The position numbers were made by a program, and so were the translations under genes. A DNA stretch of 33,499 nt from an uncultured Gammaproteobacteria bacterium. GTDB lineage: Bacteria; Pseudomonadota; Gammaproteobacteria; Pseudomonadales; Pseudohongiellaceae. Where the stretch lies: the NCBI GenBank assembly GCA_903853385.1, contig CAINTJ010000026.1, positions 1-33,499 of the forward strand. The letters run 5' to 3'. The notes under the pieces were generated by a model. It was not told the origin of the DNA and made no database searches. It was given only the letters and a program-made list of their open reading frames with translations. Below are positions 1 to 8,029 of this stretch, piece by piece. How positions within the stretch are numbered: position 1 is the first letter of the stretch; each line of letters opens with the position of its first letter.

Positions 1-2
1 GG

Positions 3-50
3 TTAACCTGGCCAGCTGGAAACAGCAGAAATTACGGAGTGACGGTTTGA
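3..50 (+). CDS. Possible 3' end of an upstream gene (partial)
   Basis: Frame 3 is open from the window edge to a TGA at 48-50 and would encode only about 15 residues ending YGVTV. The TGA overlaps the TTG start of the next gene at 47-49 (shared bases TTGA). The same stop/start arrangement occurs at 3753-3756 in this operon, which is why I suspect a real upstream cistron. It is too short to identify, and another frame could equally carry the upstream gene. Confidence 0.25.
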   Translation, partial: LTWPAGNSRNYGVTV

Positions 51-1810
51 CCTACATCCTTGGCATCAACGCCTTCCACGGCGATTCGGCTGCTTGCATC
101 TTCAGGGATGGCGAGCTGATTGCCGCTGCCGAAGAAGAGCGCTTTCGTCGCATCAAACACTGGGCCGGCTTTCCTGCACAGTCGATCAGTTATTGTCTGG
201 AACAAGCCGGCATCACGTTGGCAGAGGTAGAGCATGTGGCAATCAACCAGAATGCGCGTGCGAGTCTTGGTCGCAAAATCGTCTATACATTGACGCATTT
301 CCCGGATCCGCGCCTGGTACTGGATCGACTGCTTAACAAACGCAAACGTGGCGGAATAGCCGAGCAACTGGCGCAGGCTTTGCCGGGCCAGCGCTTCACA
401 GGCCGGGTTCATGGCATTGAACATCATGTGGCGCATTTGTCCTCGGCTTTTCATGTGTCCCCCTTTGCAATGGCGGTGGCGGTGTCGGTTGATGGCTTTG
501 GCGACTTTGCCAGCGCAGCCTGGGGCGTGGGGCAGGGTACGACGCTTACCGTGGAAGGTCGCGTGCATTTTCCGCATTCACTGGGCATTTTCTATCAGGC
601 ACTCACACAATATCTGGGCTTTCCCCACTATGGTGATGAATACAAAGTGATGGGACTGGCGCCGTATGGCGAGCCGGAATATCTCGACAAGATGCGCAAG
701 CTGGTGCTCTTGCAAGCGGATGGCAGTTTCAAGCTCAATCTGGAGTATTTCCGTCATCATCGCGAAAAAATCTCCTATGAATGGGAAAACGGCATTCCCG
801 AAATTGGCACGCTGTATTCACCGGCTCTGGTTGAGTTGTTCGGCCCTGCGCGCGGCAAGGATGAGCCGTTGTCGCAAAAACATCGCAACCTGGCCCGCTC
901 GGTACAGGCAATGTATGAAGAAGCATTCTTTCATTTGCTCAACAAACTCTACGCGAAACACCAGCTGGAAGCTGTGACAGTGGCGGGTGGCTGCGGGGCT
1001 AACTCAGTGGCCAATGGCAAGATCACCCTCAAGACGCCGTTCAAGCATGTATATGTCCAGTCGGCTGCCGGCGATGCCGGTGGCGCCATCGGGGCAGCAA
1101 CTGCACTGTGGCATCAACAGGGTGGTCAGCACCGCTTCCTGATGGATCATGCCTATTGGGGACCGATGGCCTCGGACGCAGCCGTCAGGGCCTTGCTGGA
1201 CGAGCGTAATCAGGAGCTGGACCTACAGCATTGTGTGGTTAGTGAAATCCCCGATGAAGAAACGCTGTGCCTGCTTACGGCGACGGCCATCAGTAAAGGC
1301 CTGGTAATCGGCTGGTTTCAGGGCCGTATGGAGTGGGGCCCGCGGGCACTGGGCAATCGCTCGATTCTGGGGGACCCACGCCGCGCCGACATGAAAGACA
1401 TTCTCAACCTGAAAATCAAACGCCGCGAATCGTTCCGCCCGTTCGCGCCGTCAGTGTTGCGTGAGGCCGTCGCGGACTGGTTTGAGCAGGATGCTGAGGT
1501 GCCGTTCATGATGCAGGTGTTCCAGATCCGCGCCAGCCAGCGCGTAAAAATTCCGGCAGTGACCCACGTCGATGGATCCGGACGCTTGCAAACGGTCAGC
1601 AAGAGTTCGAATCCGCGTTATCACAGATTGATATCCGCATTCCGGACTCTCACAGGAGTGCCGATGGTGCTCAATACTTCCTTCAACGAGAACGAACCGG
1701 TGGTATGCCGTCCGCACGAAGCGCTTGATTGTTTTTTACGTACCAAAATGGACGTGCTGGTGCTGGAAAATTTCATGATAACCCGCACCCCCGCTCCAGC
1801 CACTTCATGA
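47..1810 (+). CDS. NodU/CmcH-family O-carbamoyltransferase
   Basis: Predicted to transfer a carbamoyl group from carbamoyl phosphate, through carbamoyl-AMP, to a sugar hydroxyl; here probably a surface-glycan residue. The 587 residues match the usual family length. The N-terminal Kae1-like domain begins ILGINAFHGDSA. It has the metal-binding H-x3-H (H126, H130), GGCGANSVANG near 314-324 and GDAGGAIGAA near 342-351, whose Asp343 fits the third metal ligand of TobZ-type enzymes. The C-terminal domain has GRMEWGPRALGNRS near 425-438 and LNTSFNENEPVV later on. The TTG start at 47 is chosen because family members begin immediately before this ILGI block and GGAG lies 7 bases upstream. The gene ends in ATGATGA, overlapping the next start. 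Family assignment is firm; the acceptor sugar is unknown. Confidence 0.93.
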   Translation: MTYILGINAFHGDSAACIFRDGELIAAAEEERFRRIKHWAGFPAQSISYCLEQAGITLAEVEHVAINQNARASLGRKIVYTLTHFPDPRLVLDRLLNKRKRGGIAEQLAQALPGQRFTGRVHGIEHHVAHLSSAFHVSPFAMAVAVSVDGFGDFASAAWGVGQGTTLTVEGRVHFPHSLGIFYQALTQYLGFPHYGDEYKVMGLAPYGEPEYLDKMRKLVLLQADGSFKLNLEYFRHHREKISYEWENGIPEIGTLYSPALVELFGPARGKDEPLSQKHRNLARSVQAMYEEAFFHLLNKLYAKHQLEAVTVAGGCGANSVANGKITLKTPFKHVYVQSAAGDAGGAIGAATALWHQQGGQHRFLMDHAYWGPMASDAAVRALLDERNQELDLQHCVVSEIPDEETLCLLTATAISKGLVIGWFQGRMEWGPRALGNRSILGDPRRADMKDILNLKIKRRESFRPFAPSVLREAVADWFEQDAEVPFMMQVFQIRASQRVKIPAVTHVDGSGRLQTVSKSSNPRYHRLISAFRTLTGVPMVLNTSFNENEPVVCRPHEALDCFLRTKMDVLVLENFMITRTPAPATS

Positions 1811-2568
1811 TGAAGATTTCCGTCATTACTGTGGTGCGCAACAATCGCGACACCATTGCCCAGGCGCTGGATTCTGTATTGGCACAGACCCATCCGGAAG
1901 TAGAGCTGGTTGTCATAGACGGAGCTTCCACCGATGGCACCGGCGCAGTACTGGCCCGCTATGCCGATCGGCTGGCAGTGCTGGTGAGTGAGCCCGATCT
2001 GGGCATTTACGATGCGCTCAACAAAGGCATTGCGCGCGCCACCGGCGATGTCATTGGTTTTCTGCATGCCGATGATCTGCTGGCAGATCGCAATGTCCTG
2101 GCCACCATAGCCGCGGCATTCTCAAACTCGGCGGTGGACGGCATTTACGGTGATCTGCTCTATGTAAGCAAACGCAATCCCCAGTTGGTACTCCGCTACT
2201 GGCGCAGTTGTGAATATGCCCCCAGCCTGCTGGCTAAAGGCTGGATGCCGGCACATCCAACCTTGTATTTGCGACGGCAGGTATATCAGCAGTTCGGCGG
2301 TTTCGATATTTCACTACGCATAGCTGCCGACTACGATTTCATGCTGCGTATCCTGAAAGTTAACACATTGCATTTGAGCTATTTACCCCGGGTGCTGGTC
2401 AAAATGCGGCTGGGAGGGGCCAGCAATCGCAGCATCGCCAACCTCTGGCGCAAGTCCCGCGAAGATTTGCAGGTGCTGCGTCGTAACCAGGTGGGTGGTA
2501 TCTTTACCTTGTTGTTAAAGAATTGCTCCAAATTGCCGCAGTTTTTCGCCAGGAACCGGCAGGGCTAG
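1807..2568 (+). CDS. Family 2 glycosyltransferase
   Basis: A 253-residue GT-A-fold glycosyltransferase, probably adding one sugar to a lipid-linked repeat unit at the cytoplasmic face of the inner membrane. It opens with SVITVVRNN and has the nucleotide-binding DGASTDGT block at 39-46, the LGIYDALNKGI stretch and a HADD motif at 87-90 that acts as the metal-binding DxD equivalent. An ADYDF motif follows later. No membrane segment is apparent. ATG codons occur at 1807 and 1810; both overlap the TGA of the carbamoyltransferase, which implies translational coupling. The same frame is open further upstream (to 1729), but that part overlaps the preceding gene and is not homologous-looking. Donor and acceptor sugars cannot be read from sequence. 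Confidence 0.92.
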   Translation: MMKISVITVVRNNRDTIAQALDSVLAQTHPEVELVVIDGASTDGTGAVLARYADRLAVLVSEPDLGIYDALNKGIARATGDVIGFLHADDLLADRNVLATIAAAFSNSAVDGIYGDLLYVSKRNPQLVLRYWRSCEYAPSLLAKGWMPAHPTLYLRRQVYQQFGGFDISLRIAADYDFMLRILKVNTLHLSYLPRVLVKMRLGGASNRSIANLWRKSREDLQVLRRNQVGGIFTLLLKNCSKLPQFFARNRQG

Positions 2569-2685
2569 ATTTTCGGGAGCTTTTCCCGCTGCACCTAAGG
2601 GCAGCTTGTGTAGTATGGTCTCGCGGTCAGGTTCTGTTACGCACAGTGGTGTTGCCAGAGCGCTGATCCTTAACCTCCAACCAGA

Positions 2686-3756
2686 GTGCAGGCAGTGTTT
2701 GTTCAAGGTCTTTCCGCATTTGCACTGACCGCAGTGCTGCTGATTTTGCTGGCACCGCTGGCCCGATGGCTTGGCCTGGTGGATCGGCCCGATTCACGCA
2801 AAAATCATATAGGCGAAGTGCCACTGATCGGCGGTGTCGCGATTTTCATCGGACTGCTGGTGTTGTTGCCCTTCTTTACCGGGTTGAGTGCTGAACTATA
2901 CTGGTACCTCACTGCCGCCGGCTTGTTGGTAGTGGTAGGGGTGCTGGATGACCGCTTCAATATCAATATCAAAGCCCGCATCGTTATCGAAGTAATGGCC
3001 GCCCTGATGATGATTTTCGGCTCCAATCTGTGGGTGGGCGATCTCGGCAACATCCTGATTTTCCGCGAACTGCATATGCCGCTGTGGCTGTCGCTGCCGT
3101 TCACTATTATTGCGGTTTTTGGCATCACCAATGCCTGGAACATGATCGACGGCATGGATGGTCTGGTGGGTACCATTACCTTGATCGCGCTGGGCAGTTT
3201 CTATTTCCTCACCCATGCAACTGCCCTTAATAATCTGTTGCCGTCCCTGCTGATAGGTGGCACTGCGGCCTATCTGTTGTTCAATCTCGGTACCAGCCGT
3301 TTGTTGCCGAAAGTATTTCTGGGTGATGCCGGCAGCAAACTTATCGGTTTTTCACTGGTGTGGTTGCTGATTGATGCCACGCAAGGAGGAGCCCTGACCG
3401 GCATGCATCTGCCGGCCGTGCTAGCGCTGTTTGTGGTGGGATTGCCATTGATCGACATGGTCATCACCACCTTGCGACGCATCAAGAAGGGCCTGCCAGT
3501 CCACGAGCCGGATCGCACCCACATCCATCATGTGCTGCAGCAGGCTGGCTTCACCAACCAGGAAATCCTGCTGTTGATAGGCGTGCTGTCGATCCAGATC
3601 AATTTCATTGGCATCGTAATGTATTTGCTGAATTGGGCTGTCTGGGCCCAGTTTGGCATATTCCTGTTGATCACCTTGCTGTATTTTATCTGCATCGATA
3701 ATGCCTGGAAGCTGGGAAAATGGCTGCAACAACAAAACCATCCACCGCAGCCTTGA
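2686..3756 (+). CDS. WecA-like undecaprenyl-phosphate GlcNAc-1-phosphate transferase
   Basis: A polytopic membrane enzyme of the MraY/WecA superfamily. It would start glycan assembly by moving a HexNAc-1-phosphate from its UDP-sugar to undecaprenyl phosphate. The 356 residues show many hydrophobic segments and the expected cytoplasmic motifs: the DD pair at 88-89 (GVLDDRFN), NMIDGMDG at 152-159, FLGDAGS at 211-217 and the WecA-type His-rich DRTHIHH at 276-282. The start is a GTG at 2686; a second GTG at 2695 is possible. A gap of 117 bases separates it from the glycosyltransferase, and its stop overlaps the galE start. WecA and the WbpL/RgpG-like relatives cannot be told apart by eye, so no symbol is given. 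Confidence 0.93.
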   Translation: MQAVFVQGLSAFALTAVLLILLAPLARWLGLVDRPDSRKNHIGEVPLIGGVAIFIGLLVLLPFFTGLSAELYWYLTAAGLLVVVGVLDDRFNINIKARIVIEVMAALMMIFGSNLWVGDLGNILIFRELHMPLWLSLPFTIIAVFGITNAWNMIDGMDGLVGTITLIALGSFYFLTHATALNNLLPSLLIGGTAAYLLFNLGTSRLLPKVFLGDAGSKLIGFSLVWLLIDATQGGALTGMHLPAVLALFVVGLPLIDMVITTLRRIKKGLPVHEPDRTHIHHVLQQAGFTNQEILLLIGVLSIQINFIGIVMYLLNWAVWAQFGIFLLITLLYFICIDNAWKLGKWLQQQNHPPQP

Positions 3757-4769
3757 GTCTCAAGGTTTTGTTGACGGGTGGCACCGGTTATATCGGCTCC
3801 CATGCCTGCGTACAATTGCTGGAGCAAGGCCATGAGGTCACGCTGCTTGATAATCTCTGCAACAGCTCATCCCTGGTATGTGAACGTATTCGGCGTATCA
3901 CGGGCAAGTCAGTTCGTTTCATTGAGGCCGATTTATGTGACGAAGCTGCACTGGCCGCCGTGTTTGCCAATGACAACTACGATGCTGTAATCCATTTCGC
4001 CGGTCTCAAGGCCGTGGCAGAGTCGGTTGCACAACCGCTGCGCTATTACCGCAATAACGTGGGTGGCACTCTTAACTTGCTGGCTGCTATGCAGCAGGCC
4101 GGGGTCAAAACACTGGTGTTTTCGTCATCTGCCACCGTCTACGGGATTCCACAAACTCTGCCGATTCCGGAAACGGCGCCGTTGCAAGCAACCAATCCCT
4201 ACGGCAACACCAAGCTGGTAATTGAACAAATCCTGAGAGATACCTTCGCGGCCGACAATAGCTGGCGGATAGCCTGCCTGCGCTATTTCAATCCGGTGGG
4301 TGCCCATGACAGTGGCTTGATTGGTGAAAATCCGCGTGGCATTCCCAACAATCTCATGCCTTATCTGGGGCAGGTGGCCTTGGGCAAATTGCCGCGCCTT
4401 GCCATTTATGGCAACGACTATCCGACTGTGGATGGTACCGGCGTCCGCGACTACATTCATGTGGTAGACCTGGCGCTTGGGCATGTTGCAGCTCTGGCAT
4501 CACTCGGCCCTGACACTCCCTACATCACGGTAAATCTGGGCTGCGGGCGCGGCTTTTCCGTGCTGGAAATGCTGCAGGCTTTTGAAAAGGCAGCCGGCCA
4601 TGCCATCCCTTACCGGATTGAGCCACGCCGGGCCGGTGACGTGGCAGCCTGTTACGCAGACACTCGTCAAGCCGCAGCCGTGCTGCACTGGCACGCCACA
4701 CTCGGGCTCGACCGCATGTGTGCTGATGTCTGGCGCTATTTGCAGATGAACCCGGATGGTTACTGTTGA
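3753..4769 (+). CDS. galE: UDP-glucose 4-epimerase
   Basis: A short-chain dehydrogenase-fold enzyme that interconverts UDP-glucose and UDP-galactose (possibly also the N-acetyl forms) to supply sugar donors for this operon. The NAD-binding GGTGYIGSH lies at the N-terminus. The catalytic region shows SSATVYG followed by NPYGNTK (the YxxxK pair), then CLRYFNPVGAH and a GTGVRDYIHV block typical of GalE. The frame is open from an ATG at 3720, but that start adds 11 residues inside the preceding gene. The TTG at 3753 overlaps that gene's TGA (3754-3756) and gives 338 residues, the length of E. coli GalE. I therefore prefer the TTG; the ATG at 3720 remains possible. Confidence 0.95.
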   Translation: MSLKVLLTGGTGYIGSHACVQLLEQGHEVTLLDNLCNSSSLVCERIRRITGKSVRFIEADLCDEAALAAVFANDNYDAVIHFAGLKAVAESVAQPLRYYRNNVGGTLNLLAAMQQAGVKTLVFSSSATVYGIPQTLPIPETAPLQATNPYGNTKLVIEQILRDTFAADNSWRIACLRYFNPVGAHDSGLIGENPRGIPNNLMPYLGQVALGKLPRLAIYGNDYPTVDGTGVRDYIHVVDLALGHVAALASLGPDTPYITVNLGCGRGFSVLEMLQAFEKAAGHAIPYRIEPRRAGDVAACYADTRQAAAVLHWHATLGLDRMCADVWRYLQMNPDGYC

Positions 4770-4817
4770 GAAGGAATCCGCAAGCCAATTTGTGAGTCAC
4801 AAGCAGGTCAAGACACC

Positions 4818-5297
4818 ATGCATGACAAGCAAAAAATTCTGGACAGCCTGTTTCCCCAGGCCGTGCTGAAAGCAATGACAGAAGAGGCGCGGGCGTCGCT
4901 GCCGGCCCCTTTCCAAGCTTCTGGCATGGTCTGCATCCTCGCATCTCCGTTTCGGGTTGGCCGAGAATCAAGGGTTTTGATGATCAACGACAAGCCGCAT
5001 CGCGTCGAACGTCCTGCTATGCCGGGTTCAGTACCCAGCAACGAGCTGTATTTAATGGATGCAGGCCGGTTGTTGCAGGTTTCGCGTGAGCATTTCAGCA
5101 TTGATAAAACGGCGGATGGCTTTGCGCTGACTGATCGGGGCAGCAAATGCGGACTTAGCGTGGCCGGCAAACGCTTGGGTATTGGTGCTGGTGTGATGAC
5201 AGCGCCATTGCATGATGGAGACCTCATCACAATAGGCACTGCTGAATCCCATTACCGCTTCAGCTTCATTGCCGGTTTCGACCACTCACACTGGTGA
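4818..5297 (+). CDS. Small FHA-domain protein
   Basis: A 159-residue soluble protein whose residues about 44-142 fit a forkhead-associated (phosphothreonine-binding) domain. They show FRVGRES at 45-51, SREHF at 89-93, a TDRGSKCGLSV stretch where FHA domains have the S/NG motif, and LHDGDLITIG at 131-140. The conserved Gly-Arg, Ser-Arg-x-His and GD-x-I-x-I-G positions are all present. The N-terminal 40 residues are helical-looking and unassigned. It follows galE by 48 bases on the same strand, so it is probably the last gene of the polysaccharide operon. A phospho-dependent regulatory or scaffolding role there is inference. No Ser/Thr kinase is visible in the window. Confidence 0.8.
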   Translation: MHDKQKILDSLFPQAVLKAMTEEARASLPAPFQASGMVCILASPFRVGRESRVLMINDKPHRVERPAMPGSVPSNELYLMDAGRLLQVSREHFSIDKTADGFALTDRGSKCGLSVAGKRLGIGAGVMTAPLHDGDLITIGTAESHYRFSFIAGFDHSHW

Positions 5298-5365
5298 TGA
5301 ACCTGCAGTGGTGTGCAGCCGGCTTCACTGCGGCAGTGCAACTGACCGCGAACTCCCCGATGTAT

Positions 5366-6166
5366 TCATGCCTCGGCCAGCAAGCGCCCAAAACCGCTCA
5401 CATGCCCATCAAGACCCACCAGTTTGGCTGCTGCCAACAGGGTATGTGGCATGCTGGAAACTGCCGGCAAGCGGGTGGCCGCTTCCAGTGGCGCCAGGAT
5501 TTCCAGTGTACGCAGCCCGCCACATGACACCAGAATTGCATCAGCACCGGGTGCGCTTTTGACCACTTTGGTGCAGAAATCGAGCAGCATGGGTTGCGTG
5601 ACACGATTGACGTCCTCTATCGCTTCGATGCCCATACCTTGCACTGCCACCACTTCAAATTTGTGTTCAATCAGAAACGCACGTAGCCGCTCATTCACTT
5701 CATCGTTGTAAGCCGTGGGTGCTACCACCCGTCTGGCCCCCATCTTTTTAAGCCCTTCAATCACCGCGGTGCTCATCGTAGTCACCGGCAGGCCGCCGGC
5801 AGCTTCGCGCATGGTTTGCGTGAGACGTTGGTTGAATGCCTCGCCTTTGAAGAAGGTGAGGGAAGTTCCGGTCAGGATCACCGCCTGGGCACCGCGTGCC
5901 ACCAGGCGTTTGGCTACTGCTGGTATACGATCAATCACTGCCTCATAGCCGGCCGGAGTCATGGTCTCCAGCCCCAGCCCTTCCGTCACATATTCAATAC
6001 GATTGCCGTACATCACCAGGCCTTCTTCCGGAACGCCGCGATTGGCGGGCGGGAAGATCAGGCCCAGTTTCGGGGGAGTCGAGGCTGCCATTGCTTTGGC
6101 ATCCAGCAGGCCATAACCGAGAGCGCTTGCGATAGCGGCCAGTATTTGACGTCGATGTTGTTGCAT
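5366..6166 (-). CDS. Arylmalonate decarboxylase / maleate isomerase-like enzyme with Tat-like leader
   Basis: A 266-residue member of the Asp/Glu racemase superfamily, closest by memory to Bordetella arylmalonate decarboxylase. It shares blocks of the type TGTSLTFFKGEAFN, MSTAVIEGLK, TAYNDEVNERL and SCGGLRTLE. G100, T101 and S102 (the place where two-cysteine racemases have their first Cys), Y153 and the C215-G216-G217 block match the decarboxylase's single-Cys, dioxyanion-hole arrangement. Unlike the cytoplasmic enzyme, it begins with HRR, a hydrophobic stretch and AMA-A, resembling a Tat signal. AGGAG lies five bases before the ATG at 6166. It is 96 bases downstream of the ABC exporter genes with no visible terminator, so it is probably co-transcribed. 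Substrate unknown; maleate isomerase remains an alternative. Confidence 0.85.
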   Translation of the reverse strand: MQQHRRQILAAIASALGYGLLDAKAMAASTPPKLGLIFPPANRGVPEEGLVMYGNRIEYVTEGLGLETMTPAGYEAVIDRIPAVAKRLVARGAQAVILTGTSLTFFKGEAFNQRLTQTMREAAGGLPVTTMSTAVIEGLKKMGARRVVAPTAYNDEVNERLRAFLIEHKFEVVAVQGMGIEAIEDVNRVTQPMLLDFCTKVVKSAPGADAILVSCGGLRTLEILAPLEAATRLPAVSSMPHTLLAAAKLVGLDGHVSGFGRLLAEA

Positions 6167-6262
6167 AACAGCTCCTGAAAGCGGGGTTTTGACGTGCTAC
6201 TCATATCAGGCTGCCTGCAAGGGTGCAAGCTGTTCAGCGCAGCCAGCGGTGGTAGCAGGCGG

Positions 6263-8029
6263 TCAGGAAGCTTTCTGTTTGTGCAGCAACATGTCCACCG
6301 CATCATGCATCGAAGCAGCCCGCGTGATTTCCATGCCGTTTACGAAGAAAATCTCGTCAGCATTTTCGATGGTGTTGAGGCGATGTGCGATGATCACACG
6401 AGTCGTGTGGGCCGGCAGCTTGTGCAGGATGGATTCCAGCAATTGCTCGGTAACGGTATCGATGTTGGCAGTGGCCTCATCCAGGATCAACAGGTCAGGA
6501 CGTCGCAACACTGCTCGCATGAAGGCAATCAACTGTTTCTGTCCCAGTGACAGTGAGTCACCACTGCTGGCCACCTTGGCCTGCAGTCCACCATCAAAGC
6601 GTTGCAGCAAGTCGGCGAGGCCGGCAGCTTCCAGTACCGCCAGCAATTGGGTGTCATCCAGGCTGCTATAGTCGGCATTGCCATAGAGGATGTTGTCGCG
6701 AATGGAGCCGGAAAACAGCATGGGTTCCTGCAGGATGAAACCGATGCGGCGCGCACGTTCGGCCGGAGCTACGGTGCGGATATCGCGGCCGGCAAACCAA
6801 ATGCTGCCGGAACTGGGATCATAAAGCCGCGCCATCAGCGAGGCGGTAGTGGTTTTGCCGCCACCAGTAGGGCCCACCAGTGCATAGGTCTTGCCGCGCT
6901 CCAGGGTCAGATTCAGATTTTGCAGAATGAAGCGTTCGGGGGTGTACTGGAACGAAACATCGCGGAATTCCAGCAGCGGGCCAGCGACAGTGTCGTTGGC
7001 AGCAGCAGTTGCCGGTACCTGCGGCATGTCGTTTTCAATCTGCAAAATGGCAGCGATGCGATCCCAGCCAGCCAGTGCCACCTGAAAGTTGGCCCACAGC
7101 GCTGCCAACTGGCGCAGCGGATTGTAGAAGTTGGTGACATAAGCGAGATAACTGATAAAAAGCCCCAAAGTGAAAGCGCCATTGGTGATCAGATGGATGC
7201 TATACACCAGCACCGCCAGTTGTGCGAGTGTCGACGACAGCCCGAACACAGGTGTGAACAGGTTGTTGGCAATGCCGGCCTTGATCGCTTTCAGATAGTT
7301 GTGCTTGTTGGCCTCGGCGAAGCGGGAACGGAAAAAGTCCCGGCGATTGAACGCGACAATCACGCGGAAGTTGTTGAGGCTTTCGGTGACTTCAGCCGAC
7401 AACAAACCGGTGGACGTCAGTGATTCCGCGTTCATGCGTTTCACCCAGGGCGATACCAGGCGCGTGAACAATACCAGCAGCACCGCGGGTGTCAGCGCCG
7501 CCACTCCCAGGCGAAAATTGATCGACAGCAGAAAAATGGCAGCGCCGATCATGATCACCACCGAGCCCATGAACTGTACCAAGGTGTGCGAAAAAAACTG
7601 GTTCAACTTGTCAGTGTCGCTGTTGATGCGTGAAATCAGATCGCCGGTTTTATTGGCGTTGAAAAACGCCACCGGCAATTCCTGCAATTTGTTGAAGATG
7701 CGCGAGCGCAGCGAAAACAGCACGCGCTGGCCTACTCCCCCCATCAAGCGCGTTTGTGAATAGCTGGTGAAGAGGCCGGCGGCATAGAGTAAAAACAGAA
7801 TTCCTGAAAAGCGCAGCATGCCGTCAAACTGGCCTTTGGAAATGTAGGTGTCGACTATGTGCGCGATCAACAGTGGTGCGGTGAGGTTGACCAGTGAATT
7901 GCAGATGGTAGCCAGCGCGGCATAGACGAGGCTGGCTTGTTCGCCTTGCAGTAACGGTGCCAGCCCTTTGAGGGCCTGCAGGACGGAAACTTTTGGCCGT
8001 GGGGGCTGGGAATTAAGCGCGTAATTCAT
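6263..8029 (-). CDS. ABC exporter half-transporter, subunit with the catalytic Glu
   Basis: A 588-residue type IV ABC exporter subunit with an N-terminal six-helix membrane domain (about 35-320) and a C-terminal nucleotide-binding domain. Walker A is GPTGGGKT (386-393), the Q-loop FILQEP and Walker B LLILDE with the catalytic E518. The D-loop region reads ANID and the switch is H549 (IIAHR). The signature is LSLGQ (493-497) rather than LSGGQ. Together with its partner this is the pattern of a heterodimeric exporter: this subunit supplies Walker A/B of the competent site and the degenerate signature of the other. The ATG at 8029 overlaps the partner's stop by 17 bases; an upstream in-frame start at 8068 lies deeper in that gene and is less likely. 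Confidence 0.93.
   Translation of the reverse strand: MNYALNSQPPRPKVSVLQALKGLAPLLQGEQASLVYAALATICNSLVNLTAPLLIAHIVDTYISKGQFDGMLRFSGILFLLYAAGLFTSYSQTRLMGGVGQRVLFSLRSRIFNKLQELPVAFFNANKTGDLISRINSDTDKLNQFFSHTLVQFMGSVVIMIGAAIFLLSINFRLGVAALTPAVLLVLFTRLVSPWVKRMNAESLTSTGLLSAEVTESLNNFRVIVAFNRRDFFRSRFAEANKHNYLKAIKAGIANNLFTPVFGLSSTLAQLAVLVYSIHLITNGAFTLGLFISYLAYVTNFYNPLRQLAALWANFQVALAGWDRIAAILQIENDMPQVPATAAANDTVAGPLLEFRDVSFQYTPERFILQNLNLTLERGKTYALVGPTGGGKTTTASLMARLYDPSSGSIWFAGRDIRTVAPAERARRIGFILQEPMLFSGSIRDNILYGNADYSSLDDTQLLAVLEAAGLADLLQRFDGGLQAKVASSGDSLSLGQKQLIAFMRAVLRRPDLLILDEATANIDTVTEQLLESILHKLPAHTTRVIIAHRLNTIENADEIFFVNGMEITRAASMHDAVDMLLHKQKAS

Noticed and set aside
6602-7423. 273-codon + strand open frame
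   Set aside because: Antisense to the nucleotide-binding domain of the second ABC subunit; no protein features.
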